DNA from: Acidimangrovimonas pyrenivorans
Lineage (GTDB): Bacteria; Pseudomonadota; Alphaproteobacteria; Rhodobacterales; Rhodobacteraceae
Direction of reading: 5' to 3'
NCBI RefSeq assembly: GCF_042643245.1
Contig: NZ_JBHRSK010000017.1
Location: forward strand, 124,001 to 188,000
DNA: 64,000 bases
In this document: positions 57,113 to 64,000 of the stretch, in pieces
Numbering within the stretch: position 1 is the first letter of the stretch
Layout of the letters: every line of letters begins with the position of its first letter
Program-made: the position numbers and the translations under genes
Notes under the pieces: model-generated
The model's input: only the letters and a program-made list of their open reading frames with translations
What the model was told of the DNA's origin: nothing
The model's database searches: none

Positions 57113-59155
57113 CTAGCGCAGCGCGGCCTCGATATTGCCGCCGTCGACGGTCATCACATGGCCGGTGGTGCGCTCGGCCTGTGCCAGCATGACGAAGGCC
57201 TCACCGACATGGCGCGCCTCGACCTCGCGCTTGAGCAGATTGCCGCCCAGATAGGTCGCCTCGTCGACCTTGCGGGCCGCCGCGCGCGACGCGATCATCT
57301 CGGGGGTCAGCAGGCCCGAGCGGATGCGGTCGGCGTTGATGCCGTTGACGCGGATGCCCTCGGCTCCAAGCTCGAGCGCCAGTTGGCGCAACAGGAAGAA
57401 GGTGGTCGCCTTGGGCAGGCCGTAGGCGGCGAAGCCCTTGCCCGGATTGACCGCCTGTTTCGAGACGTTGAACAGGATCTGCCCGCCGCGCCCCTGCGCC
57501 CGGAACACCGCCGTGGCAGCCTGGGCGAAGGCGAGATGCGAGAAGAAGTTGAGCTCGAAGGAGGCGCGCAGGGTTTCGTCGGGCAGGGTGGCGATGTCGC
57601 CGGTCATCGCCGCGCCGGCATTCGAGACCAGGATGTCGAGCCCGCCGAACCGCGCCGCGCAGGCGGCCGCCGCCTCGGCCGGAGCGCCCGAGCGGGTGAT
57701 GTCCGTGGCGATTCCGCCATGGCCGCGGCCAAGCTGGTCGAGCGCGGCTTCCAGCGCCGTGCTGTCGCGGTCGACCAGGAAGAGCGTCGCGCCACGGGCG
57801 GCGAAGGCTTGCGCCGTGGCCAGCCCGATCGCCCCGGCACCACCGGTGACCAGCACGACGCGGCCCTGCATCTCGGGTTTCTTGCCCTTGCCCAGCTTGG
57901 CCTGCTCGAGCGACCAGTATTCCATGTCGAACAGGTCGTCTTCGCCGATCGGTCGGAAGCCGCCGGCGGCCTCTCCGTCGCCCATCACCTGCAGCGTCTG
58001 TTCGCCGATATCGGCGGCGACCGAGGCCGCCTTGGCGTCGGCGCCGATCCCGACCAGCCCGATGCCGGCCATCCAGGCCAGGTTGGGCAGCGGCGACAGC
58101 ATCGTCTTGGCCCCGCCGAAGCGCGGCGCCTGGCGTTCGAAATAGCCGGTGTAGTCCTGCACGAAGCTGTCGACAGCCGCGCCGATCGGGCCGGCCCCGC
58201 CGGCCACCGCCGCGGCGTTCAGCACCAGCGGGTGCCCCTTGGTGCGAATCACATGGTCAGGCGTCGCCACGCCGCGCGTCGCCAGATTGTCGAGGTCGGG
58301 TCGGGCCAGGAAGGACATCACCTTGCTGCCGGCGCGGATGTCGAAGACCGGCATCGCCGCCCCTTCGGGCAGATGCGCGCCGAGCGCCCCGCGCAGGGCC
58401 GACAGGGCGGCGGCGCGGTCGGTCTCGGGCTGGGCCGCCACCGGGCGCAGCGGCTCGGGCCGGCGCTGGGCCAGCCAGTCCTCGACCATGTTGGTGTGTT
58501 CGACGATCCGGTCGTAGGATGACCTGGCGTCCGGTCCCCAGGCGAAATGGCCGTGGTTGATCAGCAACAGCCCTTCGACGTCGGGATGGGCCTCGTAGGT
58601 TTCGGCGGCGAGCTTGGCCAGGGCGAAGCCGGGCATGACATAGGGAACCAGCGCGAGGCGGTCGCCGAAGATCTCGCGCGTCGCCTCGGCCACTTCGGGC
58701 AGGTTGGCGAGGGCGAGGAAGGCGGTGGCATGGGTGTGATCGACGTATTTATGCGGCAAGTAGGCATGCAGCAGGGTCTCGACCGAGGGGTTGGGCGCGG
58801 TCGAGTCGAGCAGGTTGGAGCGCTGGACATTCACCATGTCCTCATCGGACAGCGCCGCCAGCTCGCGCAGCCGCATCAGCGGCGCCAGCCGGACCGCCGG
58901 CAGGCCGGCGGCCTCGATCGTGCCCAGGTCCCAGCCCGACCCCTTGATGTGAATCACTTCGACCTCGTCGCCATAGACGTCGCACGCCGTCAGTTTGACC
59001 GAGGTGTTGCCGCCCCCGTGCATCACCAGGTCGGGGTCGGCACCGATCAGCCGCGAGCTGTAGACTCGCAGCGCCAGCTCGCTTGCCTCGGGGGCCGGGC
59101 CCGCTGCGTCCTGCAGTGCGCGTGCGTCACTGTCTTGCCAACGATTTGCGATCAT
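57113..59155 (-). CDS. Bifunctional class II aldolase/short-chain dehydrogenase
   Basis: A 680-residue fusion. The N-terminal class II aldolase (about 30-400) has GGGNTSVKL, IKGSGWDLGTIE, the zinc histidines in YVDHTHATAF and LLLINHGHFAWG, and cleaves ketose 1-phosphates to DHAP plus an aldehyde. The C-terminal SDR (about 435-680) has LVTGGAGAIGLATAQAFAAR, LVSNAGAAMTGDIA, the catalytic Ser in ILFNVSKQAVN, and Tyr-Lys in YGLPKATTF. The fold is best known from rhamnose pathways, but beside mtnK and mtnA it could split 5-methylthioribulose 1-phosphate and reduce the released aldehyde. The start at 59155 has AGGAG upstream; 59188 is alternative. Confidence 0.88.
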   Translation of the reverse strand: MIANRWQDSDARALQDAAGPAPEASELALRVYSSRLIGADPDLVMHGGGNTSVKLTACDVYGDEVEVIHIKGSGWDLGTIEAAGLPAVRLAPLMRLRELAALSDEDMVNVQRSNLLDSTAPNPSVETLLHAYLPHKYVDHTHATAFLALANLPEVAEATREIFGDRLALVPYVMPGFALAKLAAETYEAHPDVEGLLLINHGHFAWGPDARSSYDRIVEHTNMVEDWLAQRRPEPLRPVAAQPETDRAAALSALRGALGAHLPEGAAMPVFDIRAGSKVMSFLARPDLDNLATRGVATPDHVIRTKGHPLVLNAAAVAGGAGPIGAAVDSFVQDYTGYFERQAPRFGGAKTMLSPLPNLAWMAGIGLVGIGADAKAASVAADIGEQTLQVMGDGEAAGGFRPIGEDDLFDMEYWSLEQAKLGKGKKPEMQGRVVLVTGGAGAIGLATAQAFAARGATLFLVDRDSTALEAALDQLGRGHGGIATDITRSGAPAEAAAACAARFGGLDILVSNAGAAMTGDIATLPDETLRASFELNFFSHLAFAQAATAVFRAQGRGGQILFNVSKQAVNPGKGFAAYGLPKATTFFLLRQLALELGAEGIRVNGINADRIRSGLLTPEMIASRAAARKVDEATYLGGNLLKREVEARHVGEAFVMLAQAERTTGHVMTVDGGNIEAALR

Positions 59156-59218
59156 TCCAAAGCTCCTGTTGCGGTCAGCCGGCGGCACAGCGCGCCGCTT
59201 GTTGATTTCTCGCGGCTG

Positions 59219-59247
59219 TTATACAAAAGTCAAAGGCATCTGTCATA
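59219..59247 (-). promoter_or_regulatory. Candidate promoter of the aldolase/dehydrogenase gene
   Basis: Read on the minus strand: ATGACA, 17 bases, TATAAC. It lies about 65 bases upstream of the start codon at 59155, in the region divergent from the SorC-type regulator. It overlaps AAAGTCAAAGG, related to the TGTCAA half-site at 62846. Confidence 0.5.
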
Positions 59248-59266
59248 AATAAAATGAGGGGAGGCG

Positions 59267-60235
59267 ATGGCCGGCACAAAACGCAGGACGACGGGGCGGA
59301 TCAGCGGCGAGAATGTCGTGATCGAGGTCGCGTGGATGTATTACCAGCAGGGGCTGAACCAGAAGGAGATCGCCGACCGCCTGGGCATCTCGCGCGCGAC
59401 CATCGTCAACTATCTTCAGGAGGCGCGCGAGCAGGGCTTTGTCCGCATCTCGCTGAATTCCGAGGCCTTCACCACCCATCGCTCGGCGGTCGAGCTGTGC
59501 CAGGCCTTCGGGCTCAAGGCGGCCTATGTGGTGCCGGACGAAAGCGCCGATACCGAGACCGCCTTCTACCGTGTGGTGCAGGGCGCGGCCGATTGGCTGC
59601 CCGAGCTGCTGGCGCCGGGCGACCGGCTTGGCGTCGCCTGGGGGCGGACGATCTACGAACTGGCAGAGGCCACCGCCGAGACCCGGATCGACGATCTGGC
59701 GGTCCTGCAGCTGGTCGGCTCGATGGCCACACCCTACGGCTTCACCGCCGAGGCCTGCTCGACCCGGCTGGCGCAGCGGCTGGGGGCGCGCTGCTACAAC
59801 CTGCATGCCCCGGCGATCCTGTCACGGGCCGAGCTGGCGGCCGAGCTGCGCGCCGAGCCGATCATCCACGATCAGCTCGCCCGGCTCGAGACCTGCAACA
59901 AGTTCCTGTTCTCGGTCGGCACCTGCCTGCCAGACAGCCATGTCGTCGGCAGCGGCGTGGCGTCGCAGGAGGATCTGGAATGGTATGTCGCTCGCGGCGC
60001 GCAGGCGGTGCTTTGCGGCCGCTTCATCGACGGCACGGGCCGCGGCATCGACGGCCCGCTTGAGCCGCGGATGATCGGCATTCCGCTCGAACGGCTGGTC
60101 GGGCTGGAGATGGGTATCCTGGTGACGCCGGGGCTCGACAAGGTCGAGGCTTCTCTGGCCGCCATTCGCGGCGGCTATGTCAGCCATATGGTCACCAGCC
60201 TCGGGGTTGCCGAGGCGCTGCTTGCCAGCGCCTAG
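59267..60235 (+). CDS. SorC/DeoR-family sugar-responsive transcriptional regulator
   Basis: A 322-residue regulator. An N-terminal helix-turn-helix (LNQKEIADRLGISRATIVNY at about residues 30-49) is followed by a SorC-type sugar-phosphate-binding domain with GDRLGVAWGRTIYELAEAT, LQLVGSMATPYG and DSHVVGSG, the sugar-isomerase-like fold. A GGGGAGG site precedes the ATG. It is divergent from the aldolase fusion and faces mtnA, so it most likely controls this pentose locus, with a phosphorylated sugar as signal. Whether it represses or activates is not visible. Confidence 0.88.
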   Translation: MAGTKRRTTGRISGENVVIEVAWMYYQQGLNQKEIADRLGISRATIVNYLQEAREQGFVRISLNSEAFTTHRSAVELCQAFGLKAAYVVPDESADTETAFYRVVQGAADWLPELLAPGDRLGVAWGRTIYELAEATAETRIDDLAVLQLVGSMATPYGFTAEACSTRLAQRLGARCYNLHAPAILSRAELAAELRAEPIIHDQLARLETCNKFLFSVGTCLPDSHVVGSGVASQEDLEWYVARGAQAVLCGRFIDGTGRGIDGPLEPRMIGIPLERLVGLEMGILVTPGLDKVEASLAAIRGGYVSHMVTSLGVAEALLASA

Positions 60236-60411
60236 ACAGCCCGCGCCCCGTGGCTCTTGCCGGATGTGCCGGAGCGCGCGCTGCCTTGGCCGGCATCCTG
60301 CTTTGAGACCGGCGGGAAGGCTGGCCGGCCTGCCTCCCGGCGGCCCGTGCCCCCAAGGCGGGCCTGACGGCTGCCGGCGTCACATGCGCCGGCGCCGTCC
60401 CACCCGCGCGC

Positions 60412-61506
60412 TCAGCGCCCCTTGAGGTCGGGGAACATCGCCGCCAGCCCCTCTTCCGTGGCCGGGCAGACGCCGCGTTCGGTGATCAGCCCGGTCACCA
60501 GTTCGGCCGGGGTGACGTCGAAGGCCGGATTGCGCGCCGGCGTGCCATCGGGCGAGATCTGCACCGAAATGATGCGTCCCTCGGGATCGCGGCCCTGGAC
60601 ATGCGTCACTTCCTCGCCGCCGCGTTCCTCGATCGGGATCTCCTTGACCCCGTCACTGACGGTCCAGTCGATCGTCGGCGAGGGCAGGGCGACGTAGAAC
60701 GGCACCCCGTTCGCCTTGGCCGCCAGCGCCTTGAGATAGGTGCCGATCTTGTTGCAGACGTCGCCGCGCGCCGTGGTCCGGTCGGTGCCGACGATCACCA
60801 GATCGACCTCGCCATGCTGCATCAGGTGGCCGCCGGCATTGTCGACGATCAGGTCGTGGCTGACGCCGTGGCTGTTCAGTTCCCAGCTGGTCAGCTGGGC
60901 GCCCTGGTTGCGCGGCCGGGTCTCGTCGACGAAGACATGGACGTCGATGCCGTCCTCGACGGCGTGGTAGATCGGCGAGGTCGCGGTGCCCCAGTCGACC
61001 GTCGCCGGCCAGCCGGCATTGCAATGGGTCAGCACATTGACCCGGCCGCCGCCTTTCCTGCGGGCGATCTCGCGGATGATCTCGAGCCCGTTGAGGCCGA
61101 TTTGGCGATTGGTCTCGACATCCTCTTCGCAGATCTCGTCGGCGCGGGCGAAGGCCGCCGCGGCACGGTCCCCGGCGGACAGCGGCGCCAGCACCCGGGT
61201 CATCTCGTCGAGCGCCCATTTCAGGTTGATCGCGGTCGGCCGGGTCTCGTGCAGGATTTCCCAGGTTTCCCTCAGCGCGTCATCCGAGGGATCGGCGGCC
61301 ATCTGCACCGCCATGCCATAGGCCGCCGTCGCGCCGATCAGCGGTGCGCCCCGCACCCACATTTCGCGAATCGCGTCGGCGAAATCCTGTCGGGTTGCCA
61401 GCGTCACGATGCGCAGATCATGCGGCAGCCAGCGCTGGTCGATGATTTGCACCTCTCCCGTCGGCATGCGCCAGATCGAGCGGAAATGCTTGCCGTCGAT
61501 TTTCAT
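60412..61506 (-). CDS. mtnA: S-methyl-5-thioribose-1-phosphate isomerase
   Basis: A 364-residue aldose-ketose isomerase that turns 5-methylthioribose 1-phosphate into the ribulose 1-phosphate. MWVRGAPLIGATAAYGMAV near residue 50, NVLTHCNAGWPATVDWGTAT with the catalytic Cys near residue 165, VDNAGGHLMQHGEVDLVIVG with the catalytic Asp just after, and DRTTARGDVCNKIGTYLKAL near 245 are the family signatures. It overlaps the mtnK stop by 4 bases (ATGA), making a two-gene unit. Confidence 0.92.
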   Translation of the reverse strand: MKIDGKHFRSIWRMPTGEVQIIDQRWLPHDLRIVTLATRQDFADAIREMWVRGAPLIGATAAYGMAVQMAADPSDDALRETWEILHETRPTAINLKWALDEMTRVLAPLSAGDRAAAAFARADEICEEDVETNRQIGLNGLEIIREIARRKGGGRVNVLTHCNAGWPATVDWGTATSPIYHAVEDGIDVHVFVDETRPRNQGAQLTSWELNSHGVSHDLIVDNAGGHLMQHGEVDLVIVGTDRTTARGDVCNKIGTYLKALAAKANGVPFYVALPSPTIDWTVSDGVKEIPIEERGGEEVTHVQGRDPEGRIISVQISPDGTPARNPAFDVTPAELVTGLITERGVCPATEEGLAAMFPDLKGR

Positions 61507-62768
61507 AGGTAGTCCTCTCCGTTGATCTGGCGGGCGAGTCCGAGCACTTCGGCCATCCCGTTGAAATTGGCGCGCCCCACGGCCAGGGCGCGGCCCAGCA
61601 CCAGGCCGCGCGCCTCGCAGGCCGCGCGGCTGGCCTCGTCGGCAATCTGGTCGTACTCGGCGATATGGGCGAGGCTCAGGGTCCGGCGGTGCATCTCGAT
61701 GCCGCAGAAGCCGAGCGTGTCGCGCCAGATCGCCGCCAGCCGCTCGATCCGCGCCTGTTCGGCGCCGAAGCCGTGGCCCTGATCCTCGAACAGGCTGGCC
61801 TGATAGAGGATGCCGGTCCGCTCGCTGCGCCACAGGCGGGTGAACTCGTCGCTGAAAGTCGCCCAGATTTCGTCGACGACCGAGAGGATCCATTCCTGAT
61901 AGTCGGCGCGCGCGCCCGGGGCCTCGGCATGGCCGGGCTGGGCGTAATAGGCCATCAGGAAGTTGGCGATCAGCATCCCGATGTCGAAGCCCATCGGGCC
62001 ATAGGTGGCGAATTCCGGGTCGATCACCCGGGTCTCGCTGTCGCTGACCATCACCGAGCCGGTGTGCAGGTCGCCATGCAGCAGCGTCTCGGCGTTGTTG
62101 GCAAAGGCCGCCTTCATGTGCTGGGCGGCGATCTTGAGGTCGATATCGGCGCGCAGCCGCGCCACGATCGGGTCGAGCCCCGGCGTATGGTGGTTCATCT
62201 CGGCCGCGAAATAGGGGTCGGAGAACACCAGATTCTCGGTGATGTCGCACAGTTCGACATTGCCGGCGAAAAGCGCCAGGTCGGCCTTGCGCTGGGCGGT
62301 CTTCATCGACAGATCCGAGCCGCGGAACAGGGTGCGGGCGCAGAACCGTCCCAGCACCGCGCCCAGATCGGGGTGGCGCCGGCCTTCCATCAGGCTTTTC
62401 CGCAGGATCACGTGCGGGCTGAGGAATTCCATCACCACCATGGCCTGGGCCTCGTCGAAATGGAACAGCTCGGGCACCGCGCCGGGATCGCGCGCCGCCT
62501 GCCGAACAAGCGCGTTGTATTCGAAGAAGGCGCGTCTGAGCGGCAGCGGCCAGGCCTCGCCCACCAGGCGGACATAGGGCAGGGCCTGCTTGACGATCAC
62601 GCTGCCTGCCGCGCCGTCGATGATGAAGACCAGGTTGAGGTTGCCGTCGCCGACCTCCCGCACCTGCCAACTGGCGGGATCGCCGACTCGCTTGCGGATC
62701 GCGTCGATCGCCCCCAGCCGCTCGGCCAGCGTGTCCGGTCTCAGGGCTTCATAGCTTTCATCACTCAT
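61503..62768 (-). CDS. mtnK: S-methyl-5-thioribose kinase
   Basis: A 421-residue kinase of the APH/choline-kinase fold that phosphorylates 5-methylthioribose on C1. EVGDGNLNLVFIIDGAAGSV with the ATP-binding lysine in IVKQALPYVR is at about residues 39-68; the catalytic loop ETLLHGDLHTGSVMV is near residue 228, and the metal-binding VIDPEFATYGPMGFDIGML is near 245. A GGGAGGA site precedes the ATG. Its presence implies salvage of methylthioribose made by a nucleosidase or taken up; no nucleosidase or MtnP is in the window. Confidence 0.93.
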   Translation of the reverse strand: MSDESYEALRPDTLAERLGAIDAIRKRVGDPASWQVREVGDGNLNLVFIIDGAAGSVIVKQALPYVRLVGEAWPLPLRRAFFEYNALVRQAARDPGAVPELFHFDEAQAMVVMEFLSPHVILRKSLMEGRRHPDLGAVLGRFCARTLFRGSDLSMKTAQRKADLALFAGNVELCDITENLVFSDPYFAAEMNHHTPGLDPIVARLRADIDLKIAAQHMKAAFANNAETLLHGDLHTGSVMVSDSETRVIDPEFATYGPMGFDIGMLIANFLMAYYAQPGHAEAPGARADYQEWILSVVDEIWATFSDEFTRLWRSERTGILYQASLFEDQGHGFGAEQARIERLAAIWRDTLGFCGIEMHRRTLSLAHIAEYDQIADEASRAACEARGLVLGRALAVGRANFNGMAEVLGLARQINGEDYL

Positions 62769-62845
62769 GGTGTCCTCCCTCGCGCGGCGCTTCGCGGACG
62801 CCGCCTGCGTGTCTTCGGGCGCAGAATTCCGAGTTTTCTCGCAAT

Positions 62846-62863
62846 TGTCAAATTGTATTGACA
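62846..62863. promoter_or_regulatory. Palindromic operator over divergent -35 boxes
   Basis: TGTCAA-N6-TTGACA. The right half, TTGACA at 62858-62863, is a perfect -35 for the ABC gene, with a weak -10 about 17-18 bases on. The left half read on the minus strand is also TTGACA, followed by 17 bases and AATTCT, facing mtnK. A further dyad, CAAAT with ATTTG, overlaps at 62849-62867. A regulator bound here would control both directions; the SorC-type protein is the natural candidate. Confidence 0.55.
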
Positions 62864-62912
62864 TTTGAAAGATTGCGGCGGTAGCTTCAAGCCGAGTGGA
62901 GGAGAATTCGTC

Positions 62913-64000
62913 TTGGAAAAAGCCGCAATCCGGCTGTCCGGTCTGCACAAGGCGTTCGGGCGCAACAAGGTTCTGCGCGGGATCGACCTCGAGATTCCGG
63001 CCGGCCAGGTCACCGTTCTGATGGGCGCGAACGGCGCGGGGAAGTCGACCCTGGTCAAGGTGCTCTGCGGCGTGCATTCGGCCGACGAGGGGACGGTGAT
63101 GCTGGGGGATCGCCCTTTCGCGCCGGCCTCGCCGTCCGAGGCGCTGCGCGCCGGGGTGGTGACCGTGCACCAGAACATCAATGACGGCGTCGTGCCCGAT
63201 CTCGACGTCGCCTCGAACCTGCTGCTCGACACGCTGGCGGACGGGGCCGGCTTCTTCCTGCGCCGTCGCCGGATGCGGGACGAGGCGCGCCAGATCGCCC
63301 TGAGGGTCGGGCTGAAGATCGACGTCGGCCATCAGGTAGCCGACCTCACGCTCGCCGACCGCCAGCTGGTCGCCATCGCCCGCGCCATGGCACGCGATCC
63401 GCAACTGCTGATCCTCGACGAGCCGACCTCGTCGCTGTCCGCCCTCGAGGCCGAGCGCCTGTTCGCGCTGATCGAGCGGCTGCGCGACCGCGGCGTCGCC
63501 GTGCTCTATATCTCGCACCGCATGTCCGACATCCGCCGCCTCGCTGACCGCATCGTCTCGATGCGCGACGGCCGGATCTCGGGCCTGTTCGAAGAGAAGC
63601 CGCTGGACTATTCCGGATCGGTCCGCGCCATGCTGGGCCATGAGATCACCGAGGTCGATATCGCCGTCCCGACGCCGGGCCGCACGGTCGTCGAGGTAAG
63701 CGATCTGGTGCTGCGGCAGGGCGCGCGGCCCTTTTCGCTGACCGCGCGCGAGAACGAGGTCATCGCGGTCACCGGCCTCGTCGGCAGCGGCAAGTCCGAA
63801 TTGGCCTCGGTTCTGTTCGGGCTCGAGCGGCCGCTCTCGGGGGCCGTGACGCTGGACGGCAAGCCGCATCGGCCGGCCAGCGCCCGCGCCGCGATAGAGG
63901 CCGGCGTCTTCCTGTGCCCCAAGGATCGGCTGGTCAACGCCGTGGTCGCGGATTTCGACATCACCCGCAACATCTCCCTGCCGTTCACCCGCCGCCACAG
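62913..64000 (+). CDS. Sugar ABC transporter ATP-binding protein, RbsA-like (3' end outside window)
   Basis: The frame starts with TTG at 62913 after GGAGGAGAA and stays open for 362 codons to the window edge. Domain 1 has Walker A GANGAGKSTLVK at about residues 38-49 and Walker B LLILDEPTSSLS near 170, but the signature is DLTLADRQLVAIA rather than the usual LSVGxxQ. Domain 2 starts near residue 250 with LVGSGKSELA. This tandem layout is that of ribose-type importers. Divergent from mtnK across a shared palindrome, it probably imports methylthioribose or a related 5-deoxypentose; permease and binding-protein genes would lie to the right. Confidence 0.88.
   Translation, partial: MEKAAIRLSGLHKAFGRNKVLRGIDLEIPAGQVTVLMGANGAGKSTLVKVLCGVHSADEGTVMLGDRPFAPASPSEALRAGVVTVHQNINDGVVPDLDVASNLLLDTLADGAGFFLRRRRMRDEARQIALRVGLKIDVGHQVADLTLADRQLVAIARAMARDPQLLILDEPTSSLSALEAERLFALIERLRDRGVAVLYISHRMSDIRRLADRIVSMRDGRISGLFEEKPLDYSGSVRAMLGHEITEVDIAVPTPGRTVVEVSDLVLRQGARPFSLTARENEVIAVTGLVGSGKSELASVLFGLERPLSGAVTLDGKPHRPASARAAIEAGVFLCPKDRLVNAVVADFDITRNISLPFTRRH

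Overview
The window reads as a high-GC alphaproteobacterial chromosome of the Rhodobacteraceae type. The coaBC-dut-moeB block, the hisS-hisZ-hisG cluster, xdhABC, a B12-dependent nrdJ, a quinone-linked sulfide oxidase and a free-standing GcvT-type dimethylglycine dehydrogenase all fit that family. No rRNA or tRNA gene was seen. Most assignments come from recognising protein motifs by eye; none was checked against a database.

Layout. 1-4069: right end of an integrated island (a GHKL ATPase fragment running off the left edge, GC-rich repeats, a PemK/MazF-like protein, small unknowns, a large serine recombinase) abutting coaBC. 4100-12303: housekeeping genes (coaBC, dut, membrane-anchored MoeB/ThiF, M3 peptidase, CDF cation exporter, SH3 protein, hydroxyacid dehydrogenase). 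12312-20249: mixed metabolism (TagO-like protein, dimethylglycine dehydrogenase, AhpD-like protein, DUF938 protein, DAO oxidoreductase, SQR, methyltransferase). 20380-29729: one tightly overlapping minus-strand operon that pairs xanthine dehydrogenase (xdhABC) with a BMP-type ABC importer, most simply purine uptake plus oxidation. 29961-37727: CtaG-like protein, slyX, hisS-hisZ-hisG, a DUF1489 gene and nrdJ.

37749-54818 is the main find: an apparently complete 17,070-bp Tn7-like transposon inserted just after the nrdJ stop codon. Both ends begin 5'-TGT, carry a matching inverted repeat (21 of 27 positions) with an identical 14-bp core, and are flanked by the same 5-bp duplication, GTGTT. Its transposition operon is tnsA-like, a 141-residue unknown, tnsB, tnsC and a long tniQ. 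Cargo includes two unknown genes, a DUF262/HNH protein of the GmrSD type, an IS256-family insertion, decayed IS and gene fragments, several small genes, and a three-gene operon ending in a GIY-YIG plus DEDDh-exonuclease fusion. The cargo is clearly less GC-rich than the chromosome and looks like a defence or nucleic-acid-processing load.

54824-64000: a membrane glycosyltransferase-like gene of lower GC, then a salvage locus for 5-methylthioribose or a related 5-deoxypentose: an aldolase/short-chain-dehydrogenase fusion, a SorC-type regulator, mtnA, mtnK and a sugar ABC ATPase that runs off the right edge. MtnK and MtnA would make the ribulose 1-phosphate, the fusion would cleave it and reduce the aldehyde, and the ABC system would import the sugar. 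A palindrome covering both candidate -35 boxes of the divergent mtnK/ABC promoters is a likely operator.

A dispersed repeat family (GC-rich arm, GGATATTT-like core, purine-rich tail) occurs four times, twice inside xdh coding sequence in frame.
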